Below, in pieces: positions 7,271 through 15,880 of a stretch of DNA of 17,347 nucleotides (position 1 is its first letter; the number at the start of each line of letters is the position of its first letter). Both the position numbers and the translations under genes were made by a program. The notes under the pieces were generated by a model. It ran no database searches. It saw only the letters and a list, made by a program, of their open reading frames with translations, and was not told where the DNA came from. Source of the stretch: JALOAT01 sp041677345 (lineage in GTDB: Bacteria; Pseudomonadota; Gammaproteobacteria; Thiohalomonadales; Thiohalomonadaceae); assembly GCA_041677345.1 (NCBI GenBank), contig JBAYQE010000055.1, positions 1 through 17,347 of the forward strand, read 5' to 3'.

Positions 7271-7684
7271 ATGGCTTTCGAGCGCGCCAAACGGATCCGC
7301 TTCTCCCACTGCGATCCCGCTGGCATTGTCTTTTATCCACGCTATGCCGAACTCTTCAACGAAGTGGTCGAGGACTGGTTCGCCGAAGGCATCGGCATCG
7401 GTTTCCGTACCCTCATGGAAGAGCACCGTCTCGGCCTTCCTGTGGTACGCCTGGAGGCCGACTTTCGCACCCCGGCACGTTTCGGTGATACGCTCACCTT
7501 CCGTCTTGCCGTGGCTGCCATAGGCAAGACGTCGGTACAGCTCCGCATCGAGGGCATGCGTAACGAGACCCTCTGCGTGCGTGCCGAACTGACGATCGTG
7601 TTGATTTCGATGAATAATTTCCAGGCTGTGCCCATCGACGAATCCTGGCGCGGCCGGTTCGCCGCCTTTCAAGCCGAGACATGA
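7271..7684 (+). CDS. menI: Hotdog-fold acyl-CoA thioesterase, probable DHNA-CoA thioesterase
   Basis: A 137-residue single-domain hotdog thioesterase of the 4-hydroxybenzoyl-CoA thioesterase type. The N-terminal motif HCDPAGIVFYPRY (13-25) contains the catalytic aspartate D15. The gene opens an operon of menA, menF, menD, menB and menC, so the likely reaction is hydrolysis of 1,4-dihydroxy-2-naphthoyl-CoA to DHNA and CoA, between MenB and MenA. That substrate assignment comes from context; the fold and active site come from the sequence. The ATG at 7271 is chosen over a TTG at 7244 because AAGGAG lies 8 nt upstream. The stop overlaps the menA start in an ATGA, indicating translational coupling. 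Confidence 0.85.
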   Translation: MAFERAKRIRFSHCDPAGIVFYPRYAELFNEVVEDWFAEGIGIGFRTLMEEHRLGLPVVRLEADFRTPARFGDTLTFRLAVAAIGKTSVQLRIEGMRNETLCVRAELTIVLISMNNFQAVPIDESWRGRFAAFQAET

Positions 7685-8592
7685 CTGCCCCTTTGTCCAC
7701 CGTCCCCTCCGCCGTCCCCTCTGCCTGGCGTATCTGGAGCATCGCTGCGCGACCGCGCACCCTGCCGCTGGCCGCCGCCCCGGTACTTGCCGGTACCGCC
7801 TTGGCGTGGGCCGAACAGGCCCCCCTGCTCTGGGGCCCCGCCCTCGCGGCCTTGCTGGCGGCCTTGCTGATCCAGATTGGAACCAATCTGCACAACGATG
7901 CCGCCGATTTCGAACTCGGCAATGATGGCGTCGATCGTGTCGGCCCCCTGCGCGTCACCGCGGCCGGCTGGGCCAGTGCCCGCCACGTGCGTACGGCGGC
8001 ACGTATCACCTTTGCCTTGGCCCTGCTGCTGGGGTGCTATCTGGTCGTGGTCGGCGGTGCATTCATCCTCGCCATCGGCTGTGCCTCGCTGCTTGCCGCC
8101 CAGGCGTATTCCGGTGGACCGCGCCCCATTTCCCATACCCCCCTGGGCGAGCTGTTCGTCTGGGTGTTTTTTGGTCTGTTGGCGGTGGCGGGCAGTTATT
8201 GGTTGCAGGCCGGTAGCGTCTCGCCCGGGGCCTGGCTGACCGGCGCTGCACTGGGGCTGCCAGCCGCCGCGGTATTGCTGGTAAACAACCTGCGCGACCG
8301 CGAAACGGATCGACGCGCCGGCCGGCGCACCCTGGCCACCCTGCTGAATGATCCGTGGGCACGGCGGGTCTATGCGGTACTGATGCTGCTGCCCTATGCC
8401 GGTCTGCCCCTGCTGGCGCATTGGGGCCGCAACGGTGTCTGGCTGACCATGCTGACCCTGCCGTTCAGTCTCACCCTGGCACGCCGCCTGCTGTGCGGCT
8501 TGGCCGGGCCCGCACTCAACCTGCACTTGGCGCAAACGGCACAGGCCGCACTGGCCTTTGCCCTGATGCTCGCGCTGGGGATGCTGTACTGA
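7681..8592 (+). CDS. menA: 1,4-dihydroxy-2-naphthoate polyprenyltransferase MenA
   Basis: Inner-membrane UbiA-family enzyme of 303 residues that joins a polyprenyl chain to DHNA, releasing CO2 and giving demethylmenaquinone. The first aspartate-rich prenyl-diphosphate motif is NLHNDAADFELGND (69-82), followed by VDRVGPLR (84-91), as in characterised MenA proteins. The second is NNLRDRETDRRAGRRTLA (202-219). Around these lie eight or so hydrophobic segments. The longer N-terminus before RPRTLPLAAAPVLAG is a modest extension. The start codon overlaps the thioesterase stop by 4 nt, and the stop TGA shares one base with the menF ATG (TGATG). Confidence 0.96.
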   Translation: MTAPLSTVPSAVPSAWRIWSIAARPRTLPLAAAPVLAGTALAWAEQAPLLWGPALAALLAALLIQIGTNLHNDAADFELGNDGVDRVGPLRVTAAGWASARHVRTAARITFALALLLGCYLVVVGGAFILAIGCASLLAAQAYSGGPRPISHTPLGELFVWVFFGLLAVAGSYWLQAGSVSPGAWLTGAALGLPAAAVLLVNNLRDRETDRRAGRRTLATLLNDPWARRVYAVLMLLPYAGLPLLAHWGRNGVWLTMLTLPFSLTLARRLLCGLAGPALNLHLAQTAQAALAFALMLALGMLY

Positions 8593-9968
8593 TGCCGGCC
8601 GTCGTCAGGCCGGGGCCGCCCCCGGTACGAGGATCGCGCGCGCACGGATTGCCAGCCGGTGTCGACGCCCTCTGTCGCCGGTTGCACGCAGAGGCCGCGG
8701 CGGCCCTCCCCCAACTGAGCACGACCGCGCCCGACTGCCTGGTATCGCTTGCCCTGCGGCTGCCCGGCACGCCCCTCGAGGAGGGCTTCCCGGCTGGCGG
8801 CGATACACGCTGGCAGGGCCCCGGTGGTGAACCGGCCCTGTATGGCAGCGGTGTGGCGGTGCGCTACACCGAGAACGCGGTGGTGCATTGGGGGCAGGAC
8901 TGCAGGCGGTGGGTCTGCTTGGGCGACCCTGCACTGGCACCGCTCGCGTTCTTCACGCTGCCGCCCGCCACGGAAAGTGCCCAGCCGACGCTGAGGTTGC
9001 CGCGCGCCTTGTTGCGCCACGACCATCACGGCTGGGGTCTTGTCCTCACGTCACGCCGCGGCACACAGCCGCCTCAGCAGATCGTTGCGCAGTGGTTGGA
9101 TGCAGTACGCCACCTGTTCACGCCGTCGCCTGGCGGGCACGGCCATGTGGTCACCCGGCACACCACGCCCGACGCCGATACCTGGCTGGCCCGGGTGACA
9201 GCCGCGCGCGCGGCGATCCGAGCCGGTCGCCTGACCAAGGTGGTGCTGGCACGCCGGTTGCGCGCGCAACTGTCGCATCCGGTGGACGTGGCAGGCGTCA
9301 CCGCGCGCCTGGCAAGCATGTATCCCGCCTGTCATGTGTTGTCCCTGCCCCACGACGGTGGCCGGGTAGTGGCAGCGACCCCCGAGCTGCTCGCCACCAA
9401 GCAAGGTGACAGCCTCATCTGCCATGCCCTCGCCGGTACCACGAGGCGCCAAACCGATGCACCGCAGGCGGCGCGCACCGCGTTACTCGCCTCGCCCAAG
9501 GAGCGGCACGAGCATGCGCTGGTGGTCGATGCCATCAAGGAACGCATGGCGCGCTTGTGTAGCGCCGTGGAATACGCGGCCCAACCCTCCCTGCTATCGC
9601 TGCGGTTCGTGCAGCACCTCTGGACGCCGCTGCAAGGCACACTGCGTGCCGGGATCGGCCTGCTGGACGCCGCACGCACACTGCATCCGACACCGGCGGT
9701 GCTCGGTACGCCGGATGCGGCAGCGCGGGATTGGCTCCGCGCCTGCGGCGAGCACAGGGACGGTCTCTACACCGGGGTCGCAGGCTGGCTCGATCGCAAC
9801 GGCGACGGTGCCGCGGTGGTGGTGCTGCGCTCCGCCTGGCTGCAGGCCGACAGCGCCGTGTTATGGGCCGGTGCAGGCATCGTCGCCGCCTCGGATCCCG
9901 CCGCCGAACTGGCGGAAACGGAGCTGAAGCTGCAGACCATGCTGGAAGTACTGGACCCCGCTCCATGA
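8592..9968 (+). CDS. menF: Isochorismate synthase MenF
   Basis: A 458-residue chorismate-binding enzyme that converts chorismate to isochorismate, the first committed step of the pathway. The C-terminal catalytic domain shows LTKVVLARR with probable general-base lysine K216, LAGTTRR (280-286), KERHEH with the magnesium-site glutamate E307, WTPLQGTL (344-351), LHPTPAVLG (364-372) and ETELKL (442-447). The N-terminal 190 residues are less conserved, as usual. MenF is preferred over EntC, anthranilate synthase or salicylate synthase because menD follows at once. The reading frame is open upstream into menA, but ATG 8592 fits the operon pattern (TGATG). The stop overlaps the menD start (ATGA). 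Confidence 0.95.
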   Translation: MPAVVRPGPPPVRGSRAHGLPAGVDALCRRLHAEAAAALPQLSTTAPDCLVSLALRLPGTPLEEGFPAGGDTRWQGPGGEPALYGSGVAVRYTENAVVHWGQDCRRWVCLGDPALAPLAFFTLPPATESAQPTLRLPRALLRHDHHGWGLVLTSRRGTQPPQQIVAQWLDAVRHLFTPSPGGHGHVVTRHTTPDADTWLARVTAARAAIRAGRLTKVVLARRLRAQLSHPVDVAGVTARLASMYPACHVLSLPHDGGRVVAATPELLATKQGDSLICHALAGTTRRQTDAPQAARTALLASPKERHEHALVVDAIKERMARLCSAVEYAAQPSLLSLRFVQHLWTPLQGTLRAGIGLLDAARTLHPTPAVLGTPDAAARDWLRACGEHRDGLYTGVAGWLDRNGDGAAVVVLRSAWLQADSAVLWAGAGIVAASDPAAELAETELKLQTMLEVLDPAP

Positions 9969-11638
9969 CCGACACCGCCGCACGCAACTATCGCTGGGCC
10001 TGGGCCCTACTCGACGGCCTCGCCGCGGCCGGTGTCCGCCGGGTGGTGCTCGCTCCCGGCTCACGCTCCACGCCGCTGGCCCTGGCGGCCTTACGCCATC
10101 CACTGCTCACCGTACACGTGAGCGTGGACGAGCGTGCGGCCGGTTTCTTCGCGCTTGGCCTGGCACGGGCCGAGGCATTGCCGGCCGTGCTCATCGCCAC
10201 CTCCGGTTCGGCCATTGCCAACTGGCTGCCGGCGGTCGTCGAGGCCGACATGGGGCGCGTCCCGCTGATACTGCTCTCCGCCGATCGCCCACCCGAGCTG
10301 CAGGACTGCGGCGCCAACCAGACCATGGATCAGCTGGGCCTGTTCGGCCGTCACGTACGCGCTTTCCATCAGCTGCCACCGGCCGAGGACGACACGGCCT
10401 GGCTGGCCGGCCTCGCCGCACGCAGCGTCGCACTCACCCTCACTCCACTACCCGGTCCGGTGCACTGGAATGTGCCGCTGCGCGAGCCGCTGGTGCCGGA
10501 AGAGGTGCCGGCGCTGACACGGTCGGCGCGCGTCCCGCAACGCCTCGGCACGACCATGCACCCCGACGCCGCGGCGCTTGCCATCCTGGAGCGCCTTGTC
10601 GCCGATGGCCCGGGCGCCATCGTGTGCGGACCGCAACACCTGGGGGCCGTCACGCGCACGGCCATCCTTGGGCTTGCGCAGCGGCTGAACGTGCCCTTGT
10701 TCGCCGATGTGTTGTCGGGTCTGCGCTGCGGTTCGCTCGCGCTGGGCAACGTCCTGCACCACCCCGACAGTGTCGCGCGCAGCGCCCCGGCCGCGGCCTG
10801 GGTGTTGCGTTTCGGCGGCACGCCCGTATCGCGCGCCGTCAACGACTGGCTGGCGCGCTGCGCTGGGGTCCAGGTGGCGGTAAGCGACCATCCGCGGGTC
10901 GCCGATCCTGCCGGAAACGCCAGTCACCTGCTGTACGCCGACCCGGCGGCCCTGTGCCACGCCCTGGACGGTGGCGCAGCGCCTGAGGGTTGGCTGGAAC
11001 AGGCCGTCGCCCTGGACCAGGCGGCGCGCAGCGCGGCCGCCGAGGCCTGCCGCGGCGAAACGAACTTCGAAGGCGCCGTGCTGCGCGCACTCATGCATGC
11101 GCTGCCTGCGCAAGCGCCGCTGTTCCTCGGAAATTCACTCACGGTGCGTGCAGCCGACTGGTTCGCCGGCGTCACCCCTGCCCCGCTGCGCCTGTTCGGC
11201 AACCGCGGCGTCAGCGGCATCGACGGCAACATCGCCACCGCCTGCGGCATCGCCACCGCCCTCGGCCCCACCGTGGCAGTCGTCGGTGACCTCGCCTTCC
11301 TGCACGACCTCAACGCCCTCGCGCTGGGGCAGCATTGTCCTCTTACCGTCGTGCTGCTCGACAACGGCGGCGGCGGTATCTTCGATCATCTGCCTCAGGC
11401 GGCCCTGCCTGAGTTTGAACGGGGTTGGCTGACCCCGCAGGCCGTCGATCCCGCACACGTGGCGCGGGCGTTTGGCCTCGACTACACGCGTGCGGAAACC
11501 GTGACCGCCGCCGTCGCCGCGGCCTGTGCTGCCCATGCGTCGACGCAGTTGCGCATCGTGCACGTCCCCATCGACCGCACATACAGTCTCGCGCGTACTC
11601 GCGCCTTTCATACGCAAGCAAGGAGTCCGAAGGCATGA
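9965..11638 (+). CDS. menD: SEPHCHC synthase MenD
   Basis: A 557-residue thiamine-diphosphate enzyme, almost exactly the length of the E. coli protein. It adds the succinic semialdehyde unit from 2-oxoglutarate to isochorismate to form SEPHCHC. The N-terminal pyrimidine-binding domain has APGSRSTPLALA (30-41) and VDERAAGFFALG with the cofactor-activating glutamate E56. The C-terminal pyrophosphate-binding motif begins GDLAFLHDLNAL at 441 and ends at N467 in NGGGGIF. A longer open frame starts at 9731, but ATG 9965 overlaps the menF stop by 4 nt and gives the family's normal N-terminus. The stop overlaps the menB ATG, leaving no room for a menH gene. Confidence 0.97.
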   Translation: MTDTAARNYRWAWALLDGLAAAGVRRVVLAPGSRSTPLALAALRHPLLTVHVSVDERAAGFFALGLARAEALPAVLIATSGSAIANWLPAVVEADMGRVPLILLSADRPPELQDCGANQTMDQLGLFGRHVRAFHQLPPAEDDTAWLAGLAARSVALTLTPLPGPVHWNVPLREPLVPEEVPALTRSARVPQRLGTTMHPDAAALAILERLVADGPGAIVCGPQHLGAVTRTAILGLAQRLNVPLFADVLSGLRCGSLALGNVLHHPDSVARSAPAAAWVLRFGGTPVSRAVNDWLARCAGVQVAVSDHPRVADPAGNASHLLYADPAALCHALDGGAAPEGWLEQAVALDQAARSAAAEACRGETNFEGAVLRALMHALPAQAPLFLGNSLTVRAADWFAGVTPAPLRLFGNRGVSGIDGNIATACGIATALGPTVAVVGDLAFLHDLNALALGQHCPLTVVLLDNGGGGIFDHLPQAALPEFERGWLTPQAVDPAHVARAFGLDYTRAETVTAAVAAACAAHASTQLRIVHVPIDRTYSLARTRAFHTQARSPKA

Positions 11639-12483
11639 GCGCAATCCCGGCCGCGCAATGCGCATGGCAGCCGGTGCCCGGCACCGATTTCAGCGACATC
11701 CTCTACCACACCTGCGACGGTATCGCGCGCATCGCCATCAACCGTCCACAGGTACGCAACGCCTTCCGCCCGGAGACGGTGATGGAACTGCAGGATGCCT
11801 TCGCCCGCGCCCACCGCGATCCGCAGGTCGGCGTGATCATTTTCACCGGGGTCGGTGCAGACGCCTTTTGCGCCGGGGGGGATCAAAAGGTCCGCGGTGA
11901 TGACGGCGGATATCACGATGCCGCCTCCGGCACCCCCCATCTCAACGTGCTCGACCTGCAGATGCAGATCCGCCGCCTGCCCAAACCGGTGGTGGCCATG
12001 GTGGCCGGTTATGCCGTCGGCGGCGGCCATGTGCTGCATCTGGTGTGTGACCTGACCATCGCCGCCGACAACGCCCGCTTCGGCCAGACCGGTCCACGCG
12101 TCGGCAGCTTCGATGCCGGTCTCGGCGCAGGCCTGATGGCGCGCACCATCGGCATGAAGCGGGCGAAGGAGATCTGGCTCATGTGCCGCTTGTACGACGC
12201 ACAGACCGCACTGGACTGGGGGCTGGTCAATGCGGTGGTACCGCTCCACAGGCTCGAGGAGGAGACGGTGGCCTGGTGCCGCGAGATGCTGAAGCTCTCG
12301 CCCACGGCGCTGCGCATGATCAAGGCGGGTTTCAATGCCGATACCGACGGCCTCGCCGGCATTCAGGAACTGGCCGGCAACGCCACCGGCCTGTTCTACA
12401 TGACGACGGAAGGCCAGGAAGGTCGTGATGCCTGGCTGGAAAAGCGCCCGCCGGATTTCGGGAAGTTCCGCCGTCGTCCCTGA
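11635..12483 (+). CDS. menB: 1,4-dihydroxy-2-naphthoyl-CoA synthase MenB
   Basis: A 282-residue crotonase-fold enzyme that closes the second ring of o-succinylbenzoyl-CoA by intramolecular Claisen condensation. Sequence signatures are CAGGDQKVRG (oxyanion-hole region), AVGGGHVLHLVCDLTIAADN, FGQTGPRVGSFDAG and the C-terminal GNATGLFYMTTEGQEGRDAW. The glycine in QTG marks the type I class, which uses bicarbonate as catalytic base in place of an acidic side chain (family knowledge). The start is supported by AAGGAG (11620-11625), 9 nt upstream inside menD, and by the ATGA overlap with the menD stop. menC follows after 3 nt. Confidence 0.97.
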   Translation: MSAIPAAQCAWQPVPGTDFSDILYHTCDGIARIAINRPQVRNAFRPETVMELQDAFARAHRDPQVGVIIFTGVGADAFCAGGDQKVRGDDGGYHDAASGTPHLNVLDLQMQIRRLPKPVVAMVAGYAVGGGHVLHLVCDLTIAADNARFGQTGPRVGSFDAGLGAGLMARTIGMKRAKEIWLMCRLYDAQTALDWGLVNAVVPLHRLEEETVAWCREMLKLSPTALRMIKAGFNADTDGLAGIQELAGNATGLFYMTTEGQEGRDAWLEKRPPDFGKFRRRP

Positions 12484-12486
12484 CCC

Positions 12487-13527
12487 ATGCGCCTCCGCGC
12501 CGCCCTGCATCCGTATGCCCTGCCGCTCAAGCGGCCCTGGGCGGCGGCTAGCGCTGTCTTGCACGAACGTCGCGGCACCCTGTTGTCGCTCACCAGTGAT
12601 GACGGAATGATCGGTTGGGGCGACTGCGCCCCGCTGCCGAGTTCAGACCCGGCGCACCACGCACGCATGGCTGGCGCACTGACCGATGTACTGACGTGGT
12701 CCGGTGACAGTGACGCATGGCAGCTACGCTGCACGGCCATCCCCGTTCCGGAGGTGCGCTGGGCCCTGGAGACCGCGCTGTTCGATTTGGCAGCGCGCCG
12801 CAACCAGCTGCCGCTCATGGTGCAGCTTGGTGCACCGACCTTCATCCCGGCCGTTGGCGTCAACGCAGCACTCGGTGCACTGGATGAGCACACAGGAAAG
12901 CGCGCCGCTGCGGCATTCGCCCAGGGGTACCGCATCGCCAAGATCAAAGTGGGGGTCGCCGCTGCCGCCCGCGAACTCGAGCTGCTACAGGATGTGAATG
13001 CCGCCACCGCGGGTCGCCTGCGCCTGCGGCTCGATGCCAATCGCGCATGGCGCGAGGACACGGCCCGGGAATTCCTGGAGCGGATAGCGGTGCTGCCGAT
13101 CGATGCGGTCGAAGAGCCGCTGGCACGGCCCACCCTGCAGCAATTGCATGCATTGCAGCGGGAGCTGCCCTATGCCATCGCGGTCGATGAGTCGCTCCCG
13201 CAGTTCGGTGCCAATGCACTGCTCGCCGCCGGAGCGGTACGCCGCTTGGTGGTAAAACCCGCACGCATCGGCGGCATGCTGGCCACGCGCGCGTTGGTCA
13301 ACCGTGCGCACAGCGCGGGGGTCGAGGTGGTGCTTACCTCGGTGGTAGATTCGGCCGTGGGGGTCACCGCGGCTGCCCACCTCGCTGCCGCCCTGGCACC
13401 CGATGTAAGCCACGGCCTGGCCACCCTGGATTGGCTTGCCGACGACGTCGCCGATGCTCCGGTGGTGCGCCAGGGGCAGCTGCTACTCCATGCCGCCCCC
13501 GGGCTTGGACTGACGCCTGAATTCTGA
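12487..13527 (+). CDS. menC: o-Succinylbenzoate synthase MenC
   Basis: A 346-residue enolase-superfamily enzyme that dehydrates SHCHC to o-succinylbenzoate. The catalytic set is complete: KIKVG (152-156, catalytic K154 by analogy), metal ligands D183 in LDANRAW, E209/E210 in VEEPL and D234 in VDES, and the second lysine K257 in KPARIGG. The N-terminal capping domain is present (GWGDCAPLPSSD, 43-54). The length is nearer the longer MenC and epimerase-like forms than the roughly 320-residue E. coli protein. Gene order and motifs favour MenC over a dipeptide epimerase. It is the last gene of the plus-strand operon, and its own ribosome binding site is weak, consistent with coupling to menB. Confidence 0.94.
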   Translation: MRLRAALHPYALPLKRPWAAASAVLHERRGTLLSLTSDDGMIGWGDCAPLPSSDPAHHARMAGALTDVLTWSGDSDAWQLRCTAIPVPEVRWALETALFDLAARRNQLPLMVQLGAPTFIPAVGVNAALGALDEHTGKRAAAAFAQGYRIAKIKVGVAAAARELELLQDVNAATAGRLRLRLDANRAWREDTAREFLERIAVLPIDAVEEPLARPTLQQLHALQRELPYAIAVDESLPQFGANALLAAGAVRRLVVKPARIGGMLATRALVNRAHSAGVEVVLTSVVDSAVGVTAAAHLAAALAPDVSHGLATLDWLADDVADAPVVRQGQLLLHAAPGLGLTPEF

Positions 13528-13530
13528 GAT

Positions 13531-13560
13531 CCGGCGCGAGCAGAAGCCCGCTCCCACAGC
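13531..13560. repeat. REP-like palindrome between convergent menC and menE
   Basis: Just past the menC stop lies CGCGAGCAGAAGCCCGCTCC followed by CACAGC. GCGAGC and GCCCGC can fold into a hairpin with one mismatch around AGAA. The sequence resembles the repetitive extragenic palindromes of pseudomonads and related gammaproteobacteria, whose conserved part contains GCCCGCTCC(C/T)ACA (recalled family knowledge). It may help terminate both convergent transcripts. Only one copy is seen in the window. Confidence 0.5.
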
Positions 13561-13641
13561 CAATCGAATCCCTTCCCCGTGCCCCCGTGTTCCCTGTGGT
13601 TAAATGCTTTCAGCAGTGCGGCTCATCGCAGTGGGGACTGT

Positions 13642-15075
13642 TCATTCCTTTGCGATCTCCGTGTCCTCGCAACGCGGTGCCGGGCTGTCTTTCGCCTGCA
13701 TGCGCACCACGTCGTCACCCGCCGCCAACGCGCGCAGCGCCTGGCGATCCGGTTTGCCGTTGCTCAGCAGCGGCAACCTCGGGAGGCGCAGCGCCGCCCG
13801 GGGTCGCAACCTGCTGCGCACATTGTTACGGCACCATGACAGCAGGGTCTCGGCATCCCACGCCCCGCTGTAGACTGCGGTGACGAGCTCACCCCATACG
13901 GCATCGCTTCGTCCGACCACGCACACGGCGTCGAGCCCCGGACAGTGCACCAAGGCCTCCTCCACCCAGACCGGCTGCACCTTTTTGCCCCCGCTGATGA
14001 TCACCGCATCGGCGCGGCCACTGATCACCAGTTCTCCATCACCGGTGATCTGTGCCAGGTCGTTCGTCACGAACCAGCCATCCACCAGTCCCACGCCGCG
14101 CCGGTGCGCGGGATTGGCATAGCCTGCCATGACCATGGGCCCACGCACCTCGAGTCGCCTGTCCGCACGCTGTCGGACCTCGACGCCGGGGAGCGGTTGG
14201 CCTACCAGGCCCGGGCGCCATGGCGGCACCAGGCGTGCGAGTGTCGCCACCTGCGAGGCGGTCTCGCTCATGCCGTAGCTAGGCTGCAGCGGCCAGCCGT
14301 GCCGTACGGCACGCTCGGCCAGTTCACCGGACAGCGCCGCACCGCCGACCAGCACGTGGCGCAAGCTCGGCGGGGGAGCCTGAGGCGTGAGCTCCAGCAG
14401 TTGCGTCAGCATGGTCGGGACGAGCGAGAGATGGGTGATGCCTTGGGTGCGCAACGCATGCCACACCCGTTCAGCATCGAACCTCTGCTGCAGCAGCGCC
14501 TCGGCACCGGCCAGGGCACAGCGCACCAGGATGGAATAGCCACCGATGTGGAACAGCGGCAAACAGGCCAGCCAGCGATCACCCGGACGCAGCGGCGTAC
14601 GTGCCGCCGCGGCCAGTGCCGCCGCCCGCAGGTTGTGCGCCGTCAGCATGACGGCCTTCGGTTCGGCGCTGCTGCCGCTGGTCGCCACCATCAGCGCGAT
14701 ATCGTCCGCGGCAAGCCGCGACGGCGGCGGCGTCGCGCCCCGTGCGCAGGCAAGGACTGCAGCCGGCTCGATGTGGCGGCGAGCGGCATAGGGCCGCGGC
14801 GCGACGACCGTGCCGGCACCCGTCTGCACCAACAGGTGTTCGAGCACGGTTTCTGGCAGGGCCGGATCGAGTGGCAGCAACGCCGCCCCCAGCGACGCCG
14901 TGGCATGTGCCAGCACACATACCACGGCCGGTGATGGCGAGATCACGGCCACCACCTGTCGTTCCGTGACACCGGCCGCCTGCAGCAGTGTCGCTGCGGC
15001 ACTGCCCTGTCTGGCGAGTTCGCGGGCGGTCACCGTGTGCATGGGATGAATCGGGTTTCGCATGGAGTGGATCAT
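13642..15075 (-). CDS. menE: o-Succinylbenzoate--CoA ligase MenE
   Basis: A 477-residue acyl-adenylate-forming enzyme that activates o-succinylbenzoate with ATP and CoA to give OSB-CoA, the MenB substrate. Motifs: phosphate loop TSGSSAEPK (132-140), YGMSETA (267-273), TND with ribose-binding D339, hinge region GRADAVIISGGKKVQP (353-368) and catalytic lysine K441 in NGKPDRQ. The P-loop is SGSSAEPKA where SGTTGxPKG is most common. The ATG at 15075 is preferred over 15108 because GGGAGGG lies 5 nt upstream. About 25 residues after NGK look non-conserved and acidic. A TTGACA hexamer lies on this strand at 15119-15124, but no good -10 accompanies it. The gene is convergent to menC, so it is not in the main operon. 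Confidence 0.95.
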   Translation of the reverse strand: MIHSMRNPIHPMHTVTARELARQGSAAATLLQAAGVTERQVVAVISPSPAVVCVLAHATASLGAALLPLDPALPETVLEHLLVQTGAGTVVAPRPYAARRHIEPAAVLACARGATPPPSRLAADDIALMVATSGSSAEPKAVMLTAHNLRAAALAAAARTPLRPGDRWLACLPLFHIGGYSILVRCALAGAEALLQQRFDAERVWHALRTQGITHLSLVPTMLTQLLELTPQAPPPSLRHVLVGGAALSGELAERAVRHGWPLQPSYGMSETASQVATLARLVPPWRPGLVGQPLPGVEVRQRADRRLEVRGPMVMAGYANPAHRRGVGLVDGWFVTNDLAQITGDGELVISGRADAVIISGGKKVQPVWVEEALVHCPGLDAVCVVGRSDAVWGELVTAVYSGAWDAETLLSWCRNNVRSRLRPRAALRLPRLPLLSNGKPDRQALRALAAGDDVVRMQAKDSPAPRCEDTEIAKE

Positions 15076-15235
15076 ACCTGCCCTCCCGGAAAACATCGGG
15101 ACTGGCACAGCGGCGCGCTGTCAACTCAAGCAGCATCACCAGCCGCTGAGGGCACACCTGCCTTGCGGCGTTACCCCTCGGTTATTCAATGAAAGCGGCA
15201 CACCCTTGTCATGGCCGGCCTGGGATCCCTCACGT

Positions 15236-15817
15236 CTACTGGCATGCCGGCCCGCCCGGAGCACACGCGGCGAGCCGGCGCTGCAATTCCTCCACAGTCT
15301 CCTGCAGCGCTTGGTTCTTTTTTTTCAACTCGACCATCCTCAGCTCACGACCGACCATGAGACGGTTGAGTCGTTCCAGTTCCTCGACCCGTTCGCGCAA
15401 TGTTTCTTCGGCCGCGCGGCGCTGGCGACGTGCCTGAGCCTCCTGTAGTGCCCGCTCCACCGCCGGCGCGAGCTTGGAGAGATGGTCCTTGAGCACATAA
15501 TCGGTGGCACCGCGGCGCAAGGACTCGATGGCCACCTCCTCGCCCATGGCACCGGTCACGAATATGAAGGGCACGTCGTCACCCCGGGCGCTGGCGATCT
15601 CCAGCGCCGAGAGACCGTCGAAGGCGGGCAGCTTGAAATCGGCGAGGATGAGATCGGGTGCGAACTCGACCAGTGCACGCGTGAATTGGTCGCGACTCTC
15701 CACCCGCAAGGTGGTAAATGACAAACCTGCGGAACGCAGCTCGTACTCCACCAGTGCCGCATCCGACGGTGTGTCCTCGAGCAACAGGATCTTCAGGGAC
15801 TTGGCTGTATCATTCAT
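15236..15817 (-). CDS. Response regulator: receiver domain plus C-terminal coiled coil
   Basis: A 193-residue protein with an N-terminal receiver domain and no DNA-binding or enzymatic output domain. The phosphorylation pocket is complete: acidic pair E14-D15, phosphoacceptor D60 in LILADFKLP, T88 in FVTGAMG and K110 in YVLKDHL. From about residue 123 to 180 the sequence is charged and heptad-like (EALQEAQARRQRRAAEE, LRERVEELERLNRLM), a probable coiled coil for dimerisation or partner binding. It lies 63 nt downstream of the histidine kinase on the same strand and is likely its partner. Output is probably by protein contact (inference). Confidence 0.92.
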   Translation of the reverse strand: MNDTAKSLKILLLEDTPSDAALVEYELRSAGLSFTTLRVESRDQFTRALVEFAPDLILADFKLPAFDGLSALEIASARGDDVPFIFVTGAMGEEVAIESLRRGATDYVLKDHLSKLAPAVERALQEAQARRQRRAAEETLRERVEELERLNRLMVGRELRMVELKKKNQALQETVEELQRRLAACAPGGPACQ

Positions 15818-15880
15818 GGCGGCGTACCCGCGGAGCCATGCACGACCGCGGACGGATGGAGATCGGCATGGTCGCTCTGG

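Noticed and set aside
5993..7672. A 559-residue open frame on the minus strand opposite the ATPase end, the Usp gene and the thioesterase
   Set aside because: It is antisense to three well-supported genes, has no family features and is explained by high-GC codon bias.
9731..9964. An upstream extension of the menD frame
   Set aside because: It lies inside menF in another frame; the ATGA overlap at 9965 and the normal MenD N-terminus fix the start.
13590..13611. GTGTTCCCTGTGGTTAA-like string beside the 3' end of menE
   Set aside because: It resembles a phrase common in bacterial intergenic repeats, but no second copy is visible here, so no repeat is called.
13945..14934. A 329-residue plus-strand frame opposite menE
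   Set aside because: Antisense shadow of a clear AMP-forming ligase; low-complexity H/Q/R-rich translation.
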